Below, one piece after another: positions 36,244-37,343 of a DNA stretch of 37,343 nt; position 1 is the stretch's first letter; every line of letters begins with the position of its first letter. Both the position numbers and the translations under genes were made by a program. The DNA lies in the NCBI GenBank assembly GCA_012517255.1, contig JAAYVH010000062.1, positions 1 through 37,343 on the forward strand, read 5' to 3'. The notes beneath the pieces were generated by a model that was given only the letters and a program-made list of their open reading frames with translations, did no database searches and was not told where the DNA came from. Source of the DNA: Chthonomonadales bacterium. GTDB taxonomy: Bacteria > Armatimonadota > Chthonomonadetes > Chthonomonadales > CAJBBX01.

Positions 36244-37049
36244 GGTATTGCCTTTCTTCCATTGCGGGGGTGTATGTCGAGCACAACTCTCAATACGCCT
36301 TCCCCCATCCTGACTTCGCGGATTGCATAGCGTTCGCGCAAATGTCCTGATTCGTCCAGCGAGAAGACAGGATTAAGCGCGCCAACCATGCCCTGCAGCA
36401 GTGGACCGGCAAGCGCGTTTCCGTCAATCCAGACCTGCGGATCCGTCATGACGACTTCGCTTCCATCGCGTACGGCCAGTTTGGCCACAGCCGTAAGGCG
36501 TCCGACAGGGAATGCGCTATCCGCGTTCAAGCTCAGCTGTCCCGACCCAATCGCCACTCGGACATTCCTCAGTTGCGGCGCCTTGCTTACTGCCGCTCGC
36601 TCGACGGCGGCAGTGTCTACCACAATCTCAGCCTCACCGGTACCGGCCGAAACGAGCTCGACCGCTCGACCGCGAAGGATGTCGTCGCCGTCTACCACTA
36701 TGTTCGACTGCACGGCGCGAAGCCGCCGGACGCGCATCCCCAGGAACTCGACATCCGAGGCCCGAAGAACGGATCGTCGCACGTGGACCGGCAACCGCGT
36801 CTTGCCTCGCCGATCCTCCACATACGGCGAAACGATCTGACCCCCAGACAGGCGTATGCCTGCGACCGCGGCCCGCCCGCCTATACCGCCGAGCCATCCC
36901 GACTGAGCGACGGTTGTTCCGATCGCGGACGCCGGCGCCATTCTGCGCGCCGTAGCCCTTAAGCTCGTGCGGGCGCGCTCAGAAAGCCCAGCAGATAGAA
37001 GCCCGGCAATCAGGAGCCCTACCACGAGGTCCCGCTCAGTCGCGGTCAT
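36240..37049 (-). CDS. DUF2993 (LmeA-like) lipid-binding protein
   Basis: 269 residues. ATG 37049 has GAGG 8 bases upstream. A hydrophobic N-terminal stretch (VVGLLIAGLLSAGL) suggests export or membrane anchoring. The rest is beta-rich, with VRRLRAVQSNIVVDGDDIL, GEAEIVVDTAAVERA and LRNVRVAIGSGQLSL followed by YAIREVRMGEGVLRV, the pattern of DUF2993/LmeA-type proteins that hold phospholipid in a tubular fold (TULIP-like). A lipid-binding role in the envelope is inferred. It overlaps gcvT by four bases and follows livF by 30, so it belongs to the gcv operon even though no functional link to glycine cleavage is known to me. Confidence 0.8.
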   Translation of the reverse strand: MTATERDLVVGLLIAGLLSAGLSERARTSLRATARRMAPASAIGTTVAQSGWLGGIGGRAAVAGIRLSGGQIVSPYVEDRRGKTRLPVHVRRSVLRASDVEFLGMRVRRLRAVQSNIVVDGDDILRGRAVELVSAGTGEAEIVVDTAAVERAAVSKAPQLRNVRVAIGSGQLSLNADSAFPVGRLTAVAKLAVRDGSEVVMTDPQVWIDGNALAGPLLQGMVGALNPVFSLDESGHLRERYAIREVRMGEGVLRVVLDIHPRNGRKAIP

Positions 37050-37079
37050 CTACAGCCTCGGCAGACAACCACGATGATC

Positions 37080-37343
37080 TCAGTGTCCGAGGTACGCTCG
37101 TCGCACACCTTCGTCGTTAAGAAGGAACTCGGCGTCGCCATGAAGGGCGATCTCGCCGCTCTCGAGCACATACCCGCGATGCGCGATCCGCAACGCCTGA
37201 TAGGCGTTCTGTTCGACCAGCAGGATTGTTACTCCTTGCTGGTTGATCGTCTGTATGATGCCGAGGATCTGACGCACTAGAAACGGGGCCAAACCGAGGG
37301 ACGGCTCGTCCAGCAGGAGCAGCTTGGGCTTGGACATGAGCGC
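37080..37343 (-). CDS. livF: Branched-chain amino acid ABC transporter ATP-binding protein LivF, C-terminal part
   Basis: The last 88 codons; the 5' end is outside the window. Walker B is [13 protein letters not shown], preceded by the usual ALMSKPK, and the switch region [11 protein letters not shown] carries Gln at the usual His position, a LivF trait. The ending [14 protein letters not shown] is also typical. It drives import of branched-chain or other hydrophobic amino acids, with its partners expected just beyond the window edge. The DUF2993 gene follows by 30 bases. Confidence 0.93.
   Translation of the reverse strand, partial: ALMSKPKLLLLDEPSLGLAPFLVRQILGIIQTINQQGVTILLVEQNAYQALRIAHRGYVLESGEIALHGDAEFLLNDEGVRRAYLGH

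Noticed and set aside
36240-36270. Glycine riboswitch upstream of gcvT
   Set aside because: gcvT overlaps the upstream coding sequence by four bases, leaving no room for an aptamer.

Overview
The window reads as a contiguous piece of a GC-rich (low-to-mid 60% by eye) free-living bacterial chromosome. I cannot assign a phylum with certainty. Secreted BNR/Asp-box, six-hairpin glycosidase and Pectate_lyase_3 proteins, a protein starting with a VDRYLID-type motif, a two-subunit glycine decarboxylase, a MutL with the endonuclease motif and a K+-independent-type membrane pyrophosphatase together fit Armatimonadota or a Planctomycetes/Chloroflexota-like lineage. This placement is inference. No rRNA, tRNA, CRISPR array, insertion sequence, phage gene or other sign of recent transfer was seen.

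Layout. (1) 1-4759: a secreted carbohydrate-active group, with a partial putative lipoprotein and a sialidase-like protein on the minus strand, divergent from a large secreted glycosidase-like protein and a small multi-pass membrane protein on the plus strand. A strong hairpin (4825-4859) separates this from hppA (minus). (2) 7663-15071: six plus-strand genes: a periplasmic TPR protein overlapping a secreted M48 peptidase, a HIT nucleotide hydrolase/phosphorylase, a family 4 uracil-DNA glycosylase, a Pectate_lyase_3 protein and a Ste24-type membrane peptidase. (3) 15079-17671: a minus-strand pair, a secreted 5'-nucleotidase followed by a ROK sugar kinase, with a good promoter and a 16-bp palindrome at the predicted transcription start. 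(4) 17794-25965: mutS-mutL-metH, packed within 3-6 bp. The mutS promoter predicts a leaderless mRNA. (5) 26188-30370: a near-consensus promoter, then guaA-hpt-rho-bifunctional nuclease, the first three with overlapping stop/start codons, closed by a hairpin terminator. (6) 30381-31155: a minus-strand unit of a lone receiver-domain protein and a 78-residue membrane protein, with its own strong promoter. (7) 31133-37343: a tightly coupled minus-strand operon livF-(DUF2993)-gcvT-gcvH-gcvPA-gcvPB-lipoyl/octanoyl transferase.

The glycine cleavage operon is a nearly self-contained module: T protein, H protein (the lipoyl carrier), both P subunits, and an enzyme that can attach lipoate or octanoate to H. 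The L protein is not in the window. The mutS-mutL-metH and guaA-hpt-rho units combine DNA repair, one-carbon/methionine metabolism, purine metabolism and transcription termination.

Most of the window is housekeeping and I do not see a clearly new defence or mobile system. The points most worth a second look are the leaderless mutS promoter, the palindrome controlling the nucleotidase/kinase pair, the TPR + M48 pair that looks like a split BepA-type module, a 7-residue insertion between Fe-S ligands of the uracil-DNA glycosylase, a Rho with a disordered basic N-terminus in place of the Rho_N domain, and the orphan receiver plus small membrane protein unit.
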